DNA of 64,000 bases from Bidens hawaiensis (lineage: Eukaryota; Streptophyta; Magnoliopsida; Asterales; Asteraceae), in the NCBI GenBank assembly GCA_021521415.1, contig JAIQDT010005779.1:1-64000 (forward strand), given 5' to 3'. Shown here one piece after another: positions 9,702 through 22,135 of the stretch (position 1 is the stretch's first letter; every line of letters begins with the position of its first letter). The notes beneath the pieces are model-generated. The model was not told where the DNA came from and did no database searches. It saw nothing but the letters and a program-made list of their open reading frames with translations. The translations under genes were made by a program, and so were the position numbers.

Positions 9702-12450
9702 GAAGGTTTAAGATAGGTCGTTAGTGGTGCCTTAGTAACATGCTTAGGAACCCCATACGTGTTTATTTGTTTACCTAATGTGTTCTATTTGGTTGTTTAC
9801 AGCTTACGTAATTACTTGTTATATTAAATACTTATTTAGCTGCTTAGCTAATTGTTTATTTTTATTGCCATGTACACACACAACTCCGAAGCTATGCTTA
9901 ACTCTCAAAATATTATATTACTTCGAGACTGTGTCTCATCCTCAAAATATTTTTATAACTCCGACGCAATACCTCATCCCAAGATATATATTTACATTTA
10001 AATTTTTGTTGGTTGTTTTCGTTGACGGGAATTTCTTTTAGGATTTCCTAAATTTTGTTTTTACCTTTTTGGTGTTTATCGTAATCAGTTAACGGTTACA
10101 TTTTTTTTCCATTGCGTTTTATTGTTATTATTTTATTACTGTTTAAATGTCTGGTCAGGTGAAAAATCCATGGGACGCCATGGACACGCCAACTATTCAT
10201 TTTCACAATTATTATATTTACGATATTGGTTGGAGCATTATCACGTGTGGTGATACATGAGATACTTCAACTACTCATACTTACATTTGTCATTCGTTAT
10301 TTAGTCTGGTCGGTTAAAACGGCACGTAACACTCATGGACCAACAAAATATCATGAATAAGCTCATGGGAACCCAATATATCGAGAAACTTACGTTATTT
10401 ATTATTTGTTTATGTATTTTATTCTTTTTGAAACAAGTTACGACTTGACTCAATTATTTAATTATTCGATTACTTTGAACCAAGACTTATTGATACAATT
10501 CATTCACATACACACAAATATTTTCATACCCATGATGAAGCACAAATCAGTCACTCACTGGGACTCTGTTATCACAAGTTCATCTAAACAATTTACTGTT
10601 TAATTATCTAATCGGTTATCTCGCACTCATATTATCGCATTCACAAATTATCAAGAGCAATTAATAGCTATTTTCTCATACACATATTATAACTTCATCA
10701 GACTATCAAATATAATAAAAGTATTATTAAATACCTTAATATTTAAACAATATCCCTCATGTTCACGATTATCACGTTATCAACTAACGAACTTATCACA
10801 AGTAACTCAATACCCCCAATAACTATCAGTTAAATCTCAGTTATCACCCTCAAATTTTAAGTATTAACATTTTAATTTGTTATGCTTCGATAAAATATCA
10901 TATCAAATCATCTCATTGATTATATCACCTACTTAACGAATTATCGAATAGATTACCTCATTTAAATTCTGACTTATCCTTAAGTTATGATTAACGCTAG
11001 CACAACTTATGTCGAATTTCACTTTTTCTTTAATAACTAATAAGAAATTTACACAACTTATTATTTATACTCATTTAATCTAAATTTACATAATTATAGA
11101 ATGATTTCTACATCAAACAATAAAGGTCATATATTCTCTACACCCGCTTTATGACCACAAGTATTGTTAAAGAGATAACTCCTACAATCTCCAGGGTATA
11201 AATTCTAACTCAAAACACTAATGCAATCAATTTAATCTTGTTCATTAATTTCTTTCAGAGAAATTTCGATTCATTTACCGTTACTCTCCCTCATAACAAC
11301 GATAATAACAATAATAACAAACGCAAGCTTAATAATCGAGTTTAGGTTATTAAGTAAACCAATTATCAATCTCAACGAAATCATAGTGTCCCAAACAAGA
11401 AACCTTACACCGGAATACGCTCGTTACGTCTTATTCGCGACTTTCGTCATCCAACTCAATTCTTGTGTTATTCTTACACTCACTATAACAGTTATGGTTA
11501 TCCCGTTAACACTTGTCGTTACGCTGCCTACAACACAAAGACATCCCACAACGGTGTATGTCGTCGACTTAGCTTTATACACCTGCTACACGTGCCTTCT
11601 ACAATTATAGAGACCCTAATCACCTATCCAACGCATTGTTCTTTACTTATTCACGCCGAGTTCCAATTATACCGGCACCGTACCATACTACCCATGCTCA
11701 TTTAGCTTAAACCAACCAACTCTATGCCTTTCAGGCTTTCTTCATGTAACAAGGTCGTTCTCGCTTACTCGATTCTAGACCCGCAAGACTTAATTTCATC
11801 AAGCTTACCTTAGTCAAACCTCGTTTTCACAAACCTATTCGAGGTACCCCAAATCATTTGATCACAATTTTTTAAGTTTTCATAAGCTCAATAAAAAAAA
11901 TGTGTTTTGAAATTAAACCAGTCGTAGTTATGTTTTCACAAAGAAGATTTTTTTTCGTCTTCATCATTTTCGTCTAAACGTATTTTGTATTCAATTATAC
12001 CTTAAACGATTATTTGTCTAAATTAGTTATTTTGGAACAAACCCAACTTGGAAAATCCATCATTTTAAGTATCTTTTTCGCATACAATAAATTTTTTCTT
12101 ATCTTTCCAAAGGTCAACATCGTTGGTTGTCGTACTTATCTATACGTTTGGCTTTACTTGATCAAAATTGTAGGATTTGGTTCATTAACATTTCGTCAAC
12201 TAATCAAAATATTTAGATTCTCATAAGTCGAAACAATTTTTTTTTCAATTATAAAAGATAAAATTTCGGCAGTCAATTATTAGTAGACCATATTATTCAA
12301 TTTGTGTTTTCTCATTTTCCTTGTTTGCTTATTAAATTATTGACAACGTGTCTATTTCTACTCTCACCTTTGATTTTTAACATTTTTGTACGTCGCGTAT
12401 TTATTGATCTCGTGCATTACAAGTTACCTTTCATCTTGAAATTGAATTGT
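9702..12450 (+). mobile_element. B(+) internal region, decayed non-autonomous Gypsy
   Basis: No long frame survives, but the sequence is homologous to the minus-strand B internal pieces at 14606-15926, 19550-21666 and 36960-37510. A gag-like start is possible at about 10148. At 11475-11516 the frame reads YTHYNSYGYPVNTC, with Tyr at the Cys and His positions of a CX2CX4HX4C knuckle. This fits C-to-T and G-to-A decay of a former gag. The right limit is approximate: around 12.42-12.47 kb it meets a B LTR in the opposite orientation. Confidence 0.65.
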
Positions 12451-12459
12451 TGTCTCATT

Positions 12460-13563
12460 ATTAAGACGCAACAGTAATAGTACAATATATAAAGAAAGAT
12501 GCAAACTGTTCCTGTGAGATAAACAGTTAAACTATAGCATATACACAAACAATCAAACACAAAGAAAGGGTTAAACCGTTTCCATGCGAATGGGCATTGG
12601 TTACCAAAAATGAGGTGTCGTAAAAACATTGTCAATGCGTCGGACGCTAGCCATACGACGGTCTTATGATCATACTAGACTGAGAATATGCTGGACCTCT
12701 TCGAATGCGGTTCAAATAAAGAAAGTAAGCAATTAGCAAGTTAGGCATAAACTGATATACACACAAGGATTAAACAGTTGCGATTTTGAATACTAGATAG
12801 TAGATAAATATGATACGATACGCATATGTCCCCAAAAAGGTTAAAAATAAGTAAAAAGGGGAGTGATTACTCACCTGATCAGATGAACGAAATATAAGTG
12901 AAGATGATGTGAGAAAGATAAATCCTTCGAGATATATCGTCAAAGATTCCTATTTAAGTAATATTAATATGAATAAGTTAATAATGAGACAACACGAATA
13001 ATGAATTAAAGTTTCGATGTGATTTGAGTTATGCTTGGGATTGAGATATTATTGATTGAACGATTGGTAGTTAATTTCTACGGTTATTGTTATTAGTAAA
13101 GAATTCGTTACTTATGCTTCACAAAATTGAACTTAATAGTTAGTTTAAATATTACCCAAGATGTATTTATGATAATATGAATATACGTAAATGGATAATT
13201 TTTATAATAATAGTAGTAATAATAATAATACGTAACTATTCGAATTAATATAAACGTATGTATAAGTATAAGTAAATAATTATTCAACTAGTCATTATAT
13301 ATGTAAAAATAGTGTCTAAATAAGTATAGTATAAATAAATAGTTTATTTTAAATCCCCTAACAACAATACGCAATCAAAATATATTAATCATTATAATAC
13401 TTTTATTTAAAGAAAACAACACGTATATATATACAAATTATACAAATTTATAAAAACGTTTAAGGACGAGACCAATCAATAACGGCGCCGGTTTATAGTT
13501 AAAAGTAATATGAATTTGTTATTAAAACTACTTATAGTATATACATTTGTGTGTGTGTGTGTA

Positions 13564-13605
<42 letters not shown>

Positions 13606-14605
13606 CGACGCTTGTAACGAAAAATAGATTATTTAGACAAGAACGTAACACTAAGATGTCTGTTTTGATAAGATAATGTTTATCTACTAATTAATATAAT
13701 TTATCATTTATTAAAATTAATTAAAATAATTAATCAAAAGCAAATAAAAAGAAAATAAGCTTCCAAAATCGTTCCAACACACCAAACCAACCAACGGGGC
13801 TATCTGCTTCATTGGTTAAACAATGAAAAAAGTTTAATATAAACAGGAACGAACAGAACCTTCAACACTATAAACCCTAATTCGTAAACTCTTTCAATCC
13901 GTTAGATTTGGTTTAATTAACATTAGGGCTTACGTTCTACACATTAGGGCGACTGTATTACATGAATTACTTACCTGAAACGACGAATAATTGACGATGA
14001 ACGACGAACAGTAAACGCCGGCCAGAAGTGGAATCAAATGACCAAGCAAACAGCAACGATATGTAAATTGTTTATAGGGTTATTGACGGCGACAGTTAAT
14101 AGATGATGTATGTAGATTTAACTGAATTTTTATGGTCGATATATGATGAATCCTTAAACGAGTTATGTCGGTTAATTCAAATAAGGAATACGTATCTTAT
14201 TGATCTTGTTTTCCTTATATAATTATGTCGGTATGAGTCGCAAAACATACACACATGATCATAGGGGATCAATCTCGTTTATAGAACGAGAATTAAGGAT
14301 CACGCTGAGCATACGTGTCATGGGCTACGGTTATCGGATCTGGATAATGGGTTAATGGTTTACCATGTAATATTTGCAGAACAAACCCTGGGGTATGGAG
14401 AGGGATATACAATTAGGTAAAAGTTTAGTCTAGGGTGTAAATTGAATATATACCAAAGTTATATTTGAAAATTAATTAAATATAATAACGATAATAATAA
14501 AATTTAATATTGGCTTGATAAAAGCGATGTGTTGTTGATTAAAATTTACTCGAAAAACGAAAATGGGTTAGGAAATATGTAAATGAAAAAACCCGAGTGG
14601 TTACA
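12460..14605 (-). repeat. B-family LTR, minus strand (copy 1)
   Basis: On the minus strand it starts TGTAACCACTCGGGT at 14605 and runs left. It contains the conserved splice donor (ACTCAC on plus at 12869-12874) and a CCCC...GGGG pairing after it. It repeats 17703-19549 over most of its length. It carries a GT/AT microsatellite at about 13549-13604. The left boundary is uncertain by some tens of bases. Confidence 0.82.
13549..13604. repeat. (GT)n(AT)n microsatellite in a B LTR
   Basis: A GTGTGTGT tract grades into about 15 AT repeats. The second copy of the LTR has only an AT tract here (about 18490-18518), showing repeat turnover between duplicates. Confidence 0.9.
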
Positions 14606-15926
14606 GTCTCCCCTACTTTAGAGAATTTCGTCCCGAAATTAAAGAATACTATAACACCATTAAATTTTGAGGAAATTAATTTTTTTAAAATATAATCTAA
14701 AATTAATCATAACACAGAACTTTGAATAGTTGAAACAACGCTACAAATGAAAATTCGATAAGGACACTTATATATAGGATGTAGTAGCGGCGTATCCACC
14801 ATGTCCTTGTCATCTTTACATTTGTACCGTGATCCCAACTACTTTCGATTCTATATTACGACACACAATCGTACGCATTATGATTTCCTTGCGAGGACTT
14901 TGATAATTATGTTCCGGACCATAATTATTTAGATTGTCGGATGGTCCACATAACCCATCCCATCGTGTGTGTTACAAAACATTTGAAGGATATGATTTTT
15001 AACGAAAACAAGAATCTTAATACGTTTTGATTATGAATAGAAGATAGTTGTTGTATAAAATATTGCTAAAAAAGAATTAAAATTTTTTGAGTTTTGAGTT
15101 TTTATTTTTTATTTTTATTTTTTAAATAATAAAATTTCAAAACATCTTTTGAAAGTATTGCAAACAATTGTCTTTGAAAAGATAAATTTTATTGCATGAG
15201 CATAATCACTTAAAATTAATAAATCATTAGAGCTGAAATTGTTTTTGGTTAGATTGCAAAGTAGGGCCAAATAGAATAAGTTTGGAAATTTTGAACTTGA
15301 TGAACGTGATAGAATCAAGAACGCACATGGCGTAGGTGATTGGGATTTCCATAGTTGTAGCAAGTGCGGGTAGTAGATGTGTAGGGTTGAGCAAACGACA
15401 TAGCATGGGTGTTAGAAATAGACAAAATAGATGGTTGTGGAACATCTTGTGATACGTGGCAAGTATTAACATGATAATCGAACGATTACATGGGGTACAA
15501 AATGATATGAGGATTGAATTGAATAGTGATAGTGGGAAGCGAAACATAACGAGTGAATTTTGACGTAAAATTTCTTATTAGAGATGCTATGATTTTGTTG
15601 AGATTGGGGGCTAATTTGATTAATGGAATATATTTAATATTTAGACTTGTGTTTGTTATTTTTGTCATTATGAGAATGAGTATGGGTAAATGAATTGGAT
15701 CTATTAGTGAAAAAGTTAATGCAAGGATTGAACTGATTGTATGTATGCTTTGGAAAGTGAGTTTATATTTTAGAGATCGCAAGAGCTATCTCCTTGACTA
15801 AACATGTGGTCATGAGGCGGTTATAGAAAATAAATGATTGATGTTGAGAAAACATTTTATAAAGATGTGATTATGAGAAGATTGGATAGTTGTGTAGATT
15901 TTCATATGTGTAAAACGAAACTTAAA
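14606..15926 (-). mobile_element. B-family internal 3' region, decayed (copy 1)
   Basis: Next to the LTR the minus strand has the polypurine-like block with AATTTCGGGACGAAATT (14616-14640 region). A segment at 14757-14815 is also found in the C family near 39845 and 55625. The rest is homologous to 19550-20100 and B(+). Minus-strand frames of 98 aa (15486-15782) and 92 aa (19673-19951) are alignable between the two copies, but they have no recognisable domain and I do not call them genes. Confidence 0.7.
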
Positions 15927-16076
15927 TATAACATCCCGTTTTTCGAGTTTCGGTTAATAAATGAAATATGAGTTATTATGAGTCGGGCTAGTGTTGGGTT
16001 ATGGACATGGGTTATGAAAGAAAGAAGGAAAGACCATGGACTTAAGCCCATGATCAATAAATATATATACCTTTAA
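15927..16076 (+). repeat. Duplicated U3 promoter fragment of a D-type LTR
   Basis: 150 bases repeat the first 150 bases of the adjacent LTR (16077 onward), including the CATG...CATG near-palindrome (16034-16051) and the AAATATATATAC TATA-like box. The LTR start here is degraded (TATAACATCC rather than TGTAACATCC). Confidence 0.8.
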
Positions 16077-17470
16077 TGTAACATCCCGTTTTTCGGGTTC
16101 CGGTTAATAAATGAAATATGAGTTATTATGAGTCGAGCTAGTGTTGGGTAAAATGGAACTTGGTTATGGACTTGGGATATGAAGGAAGGAGGAAAAGACC
16201 ATGGGCTTAAGCCCATGATCTAAAAATATATAAACCCTTACCCATTAATCCTTCATTTCACACATATTCCATACACCCTCAACACACACACATAAGCTCT
16301 CTCTCTCTCTAGTCTCTCTCTCTCTCTCTCAGCCTAAATCAAGAAGGAAACCAACCACCGATTCAAGGTATGTAGTATGATATTGTATGAGCTTAAACCC
16401 GTTAGATATAATCACAAAACGACGAGCCGACACCGTTACATCGTTAAAGTCACGAGATTCGTGTGGAATCGGGTATAAACCGAACCTAAGATGAGTTAGG
16501 GGTCACACTAGCTCAGATCTAGGTCGAACGGGATGAAAAACGATGAAAAACGGTGAAAATACGTTTTTCCGGTGAGTTTTGCGATATTCCGGCAATGGCG
16601 GCGCCGAAAAAACATGTACGGGGTTGTCAGGGAATGTTCTGACAAATCTGACCAAACCCTAATTCGTATGGAAAACTAACGAATTAACAAGTGATTCGTT
16701 AGCAAAGGTCTAACGAACTAGCTCCAGTTCGTATCCAATTCGTTAAAGGAAAAGATAACGAATTACCTTTGATTCGTTAAAGTCATTCGTCATAAGAGAT
16801 AACGAATTAAATGGAATGATTCGTTACATGGACTGGTTCGCTATTGACTGATTCATTAAGGGTCCAGTTCGTTATAAGGTTCAATTCGTTAAAAGGACCA
16901 GTTCGTCATGGGGTCCAATTCGTTACAAGAATTAATTCGTTAGGGACCAAGTAACGAACTAGAAGTTTAACATAATGACAGAACAGTCCCTGGACTTAGA
17001 AAAGAATGATTTAATTACAAAGAAGCCCTTGGACTTTTGAATTAGTAAATTTATTTAACGATTCAAAATGTTAATGGAAAATGTGATATGACAGTTAATA
17101 GAAATAAAATTTTTCCAAGCTGACCTGGCAGCTCGACCCCAGCCAGGGGCTCTGCCCCTTGGACCCTGCTAGGGGCTGCCTCCCCTAGACCCCGCTGCCC
17201 CCGGACCCCCGTTCGTTGAGTGTTATAATTAGACTAGAAACGTGATATGGGTAGTGATAGTTGATTGATACGTGTAATTGTTATACAGTTAGTCGTGCAC
17301 AGCTAAAGAAAGGAATAACTATTAACGGTGAACGTAACCGCATTCAGGTGATTTTCTAGCCCCACTTCCTTGTTATGTTTTCGGGGCTGTGTGCATACTC
17401 GATGTGATAGTCAATACACTTACCTTAGGTGGTAAGTGTATGCCTTGTATGATTTATGTATGACGATTGC

Positions 17471-17514
17471 TTGACGGTGCGTGAACGATCTTCGGATATT
17501 GCATGTGCCGTCAA
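17471..17514 (+). other. 44-nt UUCG hairpin (truncated D-type LTR, copy 1)
   Basis: The 13-bp outer stem (TTGACGGTGCGTG with CATGTGCCGTCAA, all pairs allowed counting G-U) is continuous. Then come the AACG/ATTG internal loop, a 3-bp stem ATC/GAT and the loop TTCG. Confidence 0.75.
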
Positions 17515-17604
17515 ATGTTAGTTAAAGGAATGATTGGTATGTATGATGTATAAATGACGTATGTATGAATATGTATGATGTATGAACAATGTATGTATGA
17601 AATG

Positions 17605-17648
17605 TTGATGGTACGTGAACGCTCTTGGGAGATTGCACATATTGTCAA
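17605..17648 (+). other. 44-nt hairpin (truncated D-type LTR, copy 2)
   Basis: Same architecture with inner stem CTC/GAG, loop TTGG, and the same AACG/ATTG internal loop. One C-A mismatch in the outer stem. Confidence 0.65.
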
Positions 17649-17702
17649 GGAAAGTATGTAAATGACAGGTAAGTTATAGTAGCACGAATGTAGGGAACCG
17701 AC

Positions 17703-18486
17703 AGTTGCGATTTTGAATACTAGACAGAAGATAAATATGATACGATACGCATATGTCCCCAAAAAGGTTAAAAATAAGTAAAAAGGGGAGTGATTACTCA
17801 CCTGATCGGATGAACGAAATATAAGTGAAGATGATGTGAGAAAGATAAATCCTTCGAGATATATCGTCAAAGATTCCTATTTAAGTAATATTAATATGAA
17901 TAAGTTAATAATGAGACAACACGAATAATGAATTAAAGTTTCGATGTGATTTGAGTTATGTTTGGGATTGAGATATTATTGATTGAACGATTGGTAGTTA
18001 ATTTCTACGGTTATTGTTATTAGTAAAGAATTCGTTACTTGTGCTTCACGAAATTGAACTTAATAGTTAGTGTAAATATTACCCAAGATGTATTTATGAT
18101 AATATGAATATAAGTAAATGGATAATTTTTATAATAATAGTAGTAATAATAATAATAATAATAATACGTAACTATTCGAATTAATATAAACGTATGTATA
18201 AGTATAAGTGAATAATTATTCAACTAGTCATTATATATGTAAAAATAGTGTCTAAATAAGTATAGTATAAATAAATAGTTTATTTTAAATCTCCTAACAA
18301 CAATACACGATCAAAATATGTTAATCATTATAATACTTTTATTTAAAGAAAACAACACGTATATATATACAAATTATACAAATTTATAAAACGTTTAAGG
18401 ACGAGAACCATCAATAACGGCGCCGGTTTATAGTTAAAAGTAATATTAATTTGTTATTAAAACTACTTATAGTATATACATTTGTG

Positions 18487-18518
<32 letters not shown>

Positions 18519-19549
18519 CGACGCTTGTAACGAAAAATAGATTATTTAGACAAGAACGTAACACTAAGATGTCTGTTTTGATAAGATAATGTTTATCTAC
18601 TAATTAATATAATTTATCATTTATTAAAATTAATTAAAATAATTAATCAAAAGCAAATAAAAAGAAAATAAGCTTCCAAAATCGGGTCGTCGAGTTCGAA
18701 CCTGTGACCACCCAGTTCAAACACACCAAACCAACCAACGGGGCTATCTGCTTCATTGGTTAAACAACGAAAATAGTTTAATATAAACAGGAACGAACAG
18801 AACCTTCAACACTATAAACCCTAATTCGCAAACTCTTTCAATCCTTTAGATTTGGTTTAATTAACATTAGGGCTTACGTTCAACACGTTAGGGCGACTGT
18901 ATTACATGAATTACTTACCTGAAACGACGAATAATTGACGATGGACGACAAACAGTAAGCGCCGGCCAGAAGTGGAATCAAATGACCAAGCAAACAGCAA
19001 CGATATGTAAATTGTTTATAGGGTTATTGACGGCGACAGTTAATAGATGGTGTATGTAGATTTAATTGAATTTTTATGGTCGATATATGATGATTCCTTA
19101 AACAAGTTATGTCGGTTAATTCAAATAGGCAATACGTATCTTATTGATCTTGTTTTCCTTAAATAATTATGTCGGTATGAGTCGCAAAACATACGCACAT
19201 GATCATAGGGGGTCAATCTCGTTAATAGAACGAGAATTAAGGATCATGCTGAGCACACGGGTCATGGGTTACGGTTTTCGGATCTCGATAATGGGTTAAT
19301 GGTTTACCATATAATATTTGCAGAACAAACCCCGAGGTATGGAGAGGGATATACAATTAGGTAAAAGTTTAGTCTAGGGTGTAAATTGAATATATACCAA
19401 AGTTATATTCGAAAATTAATTAAATATAATAACGATAATAATAAAATTTAATATTAGCTCGATAAAAGCGATGTGTTGTTGATTAAAATTTACTCGAAAA
19501 ACGAAAATGGGTTGGGAAATATGTAAATGAAAAAACCCGAGTGGTTACA
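17703..19549 (-). repeat. B-family LTR, minus strand (copy 2, truncated)
   Basis: It matches 12778-14605 closely. On the minus strand it starts TGTAACCACTCGGG at 19549 and is cut at the left, where the truncated D-type LTR begins. Relative to copy 1 it has about 38 extra bases near 18684-18722 containing a tRNA-like B box. The donor ACTCAC is at 17796-17801. Confidence 0.85.
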
Positions 19550-21666
19550 AATCACATGTAGCAGGGTATAAAATTTGAGAAAACGTCGTAGCGTGGGTTT
19601 TAGAATTTGACGACATAGACCGTTGTGGAATGTCTTGTGGTACGTGTCAAGTATTAACAAGGTAACCAACGATTACATGGGATAAAAACTGATATGAGGA
19701 TTGAATTGAATAGTGATAGTGGCAGGTAAAGCGTAACGAGTGGATTTTAACGTAAAGTTTCTTGGTTGAGACGCTAAGGTTATTTGATTAAGAGCATATA
19801 GTTGATGTACAGACTTGCGTTTGTTATGGTTGTTTTTATGAGAATGAGTAGTGGTAAAAAGCATAAATTTATTAGCGAAGAAGTTAATGAACGAGATTGA
19901 ATTGATTGCATTTGTGTTTTGCAAATTGAGTGTATATTTTAGAGATCGCATGAGCTATCTCCTTGAATAAACATGTGGCCATGAGGCGGTTATAGAAAAT
20001 AAATGATTGATGTTGAGAAACATTCTATGATTAATAAAGATGTGATTTAATGAGACAATTGGATAGTGGTATAGATTTTATATGAGTTATTGTGTAAACG
20101 AAAATTTAATCGGTTATGTTGATGTTTATTTATAACTTAAGCATAAGTTAGAATCCAAATTAAAAATCAATGAGTTAACTTGATGAGTGGATGAGTTTTA
20201 TCAAAGTTTGATATATTTTTACAAATTAAAAAATTAAAATTTAAGGTTGAATACTTAAAATATGTTTAATAGTTTATGTATATGATACCACTAGACGAAA
20301 GCCTGCGCGATGCAACGGTTGTTTGATACAAACTCTGGTAATCACGTAACAATTATGTGTGTTCATGATTTGATTTAAAACTTTAAAATCTTGTAAACCG
20401 GCCATCGGTTAGTTTTCACAATTCGTTTTTTCTTTAACTTTCAGTTTCAAATTATAACAGTTTAGTTTCGATTTTGTCAACAACAAACCGTTACTAATGG
20501 TTTGTCTCATATGTTTAACTTAAAAATTGTCAAAACCGAGTTGTGAACAACCATACGTAACATGTTATTTTTTTTAATAGAAAAAAACTACGACAATATC
20601 ATACTCAAATTAAAGAGAATAAAATAATCGTTTTTATCGTGTACCTTTTTAAGAAAAAATATTAACATATGAAAAAGTTATGGCCGTTTAAAAATCATTG
20701 GGGGAAGTCGGTTTTAAATTAAAATAAAAAATAATATATAGTGAAAGATGAGGGACCAAAGTTACAAGTATTTTTTAGTTTAACTAAAGTCTAATAAAGT
20801 TGAGGGTGAAAAATTGTAAATATTTTCAAAGAATTGAAAATGCACGTTGGATGTTATGTTATGTTTGAAAGACCATTTTGTCCTTTTTCAATAAGCTTTG
20901 TTTGTTGTACCATGTGTTATATAGATTGTAAATCCCTTAAAATCAAGGTGTCTTAATTTGCCCTTGTTTGGTGTATTATATATAGTATAAATGAGTATAA
21001 GAAATCCACTTGATTATTAAATTGTGCGATACTATTATTTAAATTACTTGATATTCTGATAATATAATAACGTGATAAGATGAATAGGAAAACCAATTTT
21101 ATAATGGAGTGTAAATTGTTTTGATTGGCTCATGAGAACTGAGTCTTGATGAAGGAAGAATTTGTATCTGATCAAGAGAATAAAAAATGTTTTAAGTGTA
21201 TGAAAAAATCGAGTCAATAGATCTTGATTCAAACGTGATTTAGTAAGCAAGTAATTAAATAATTGAATATTAGAATAATTAAATAATTAAATCATAAAAC
21301 GTTTCATATAAAATCAAATAAACAAGCAACTAAATAAATAATGAATGTTCTTAGATGTGTTGGGTTTCCCATGAGCTTTCCATGGTATTTTGTTTCCCCA
21401 ACTTATTAGCATACCAAATCAAAACAAATGTGTAAGTTGGCCTCCCATGAGCGTTACATGGTAATTTGAATGTCCCAACTTAATTAATGAATTTAACGAA
21501 TCGATTAAGTTTGTCGGCCTATGAGCGTTACATGTTGATTTAACCGACCAAACTAAATAACGAATGAACAAACTCAAACATAATTAGTCAAAACATCTCG
21601 TGTATCACCATAGATGATAATGTTCCAACAAAATATCGCAAATATAACAAATTGTGCAAATGTACA
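19550..21666 (-). mobile_element. B(-) internal region, left part, decayed
   Basis: It continues as 36960-37510 on the far side of the nested insertion and is homologous to B(+) 9702-11600 in reverse. About 750 bases next to the LTR, including the polypurine region, are missing compared with copy 1. It contains no coding frame I would support. The reverse-orientation block CCATGAGCGTTACATGG (about 21440-21530) corresponds to B(+) 10310-10370. Confidence 0.7.
20265..20990. other. AT-rich segment of uncertain origin inside B
   Basis: Within the B internal region this stretch does not obviously match B(+). It begins near a GCGCGATGCAACGG motif (about 20305) and contains GAGGGACCAAAGTTAC and TTTTGTCCTTTTT-type blocks like those in small plant DNA-transposon derivatives. 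I could not define terminal repeats or a target duplication, so its identity is open. Confidence 0.3.
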
Positions 21667-22135
21667 TGTAAGGCCCCGTAACCGGTGCCTCACATTTGGA
21701 CGTTGGATTTACTCATAAACACAGTTCCAATTATCAGAGTTAATTATTCGCGGAATATTAAAACTTTCATGAAACATTATATCCCAATTCATATCGTGTC
21801 TTAAATAAACACCTTGTCTTTCATTTTATAATATTAAACATAAAACATCTTGAGTCTTCGGATGCCAGAACCTTATTCTTCTGCCATGTGCCCCCGCGCA
21901 AGCCAGCTGTCTCATTCTACTCACATGTGTGCATACTAAAAGTCAACTACGCTGAGTGAGTTCTAGTTAATCATACGACATACGACACATTCATAACTAC
22001 TTACTATCATACATACTTTCATACTTTCGTTTATAATATACTTACTTACCTTTATACTTTCTTTCTTTCATATTCATACCTTATTTTTTAAAGAGCATTA
22101 CGCCCTATAACCCTCGCATATATTATTAGGGTATG
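21667..22135 (-). repeat. Solo LTR D' (minus strand), left segment
   Basis: It starts TGTAAGGCCCCGTAACCGG on the plus strand, which is the 3' end of the LTR in minus orientation. It is preceded by GTACA (21662-21666), the same 5 bases that follow the right segment (36955-36959). Element D interrupts it. No internal region is attached at either side, so it is a solo LTR formed by LTR-LTR recombination. Confidence 0.88.
22131..22135. repeat. Target-site duplication of element D (left)
   Basis: GTATG here equals GTATG at 34674-34678, flanking a complete element. Confidence 0.92.

Larger units (their letters stand above)
16077..17702 (+). repeat. D-type LTR, plus strand, 3'-truncated
   Basis: It starts TGTAACATCCCG. 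In order it holds a perfect palindrome (16200-16217), a TATA-like box, a CT tract, a TTCGTTA-rich array (about 16678-16960), a GC-rich triple hairpin (17139-17211), a splice donor-like GTGATT (17348), an 11-bp hairpin (17414-17441) and two 44-nt hairpins (17471-17514 and 17605-17648). It stops abruptly in the ACCGACC minisatellite, where B LTR copy 2 begins. There is no 3' end and no target duplication, so this is a deletion junction. Confidence 0.82.

Noticed and set aside
15486..15782. 98-residue minus-strand frame similar to the 92-residue frame at 19673-19951, as a conserved small protein
   Set aside because: The two lie in duplicated B internal blocks, contain frameshifting differences and align with former gag sequence in another frame of B(+).
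20305..20330. GCGCGATGCAACGG motif as a Helitron or MITE end
   Set aside because: I could not find a matching terminal structure, hairpin terminus or target duplication, so it is only mentioned as an uncertain segment.
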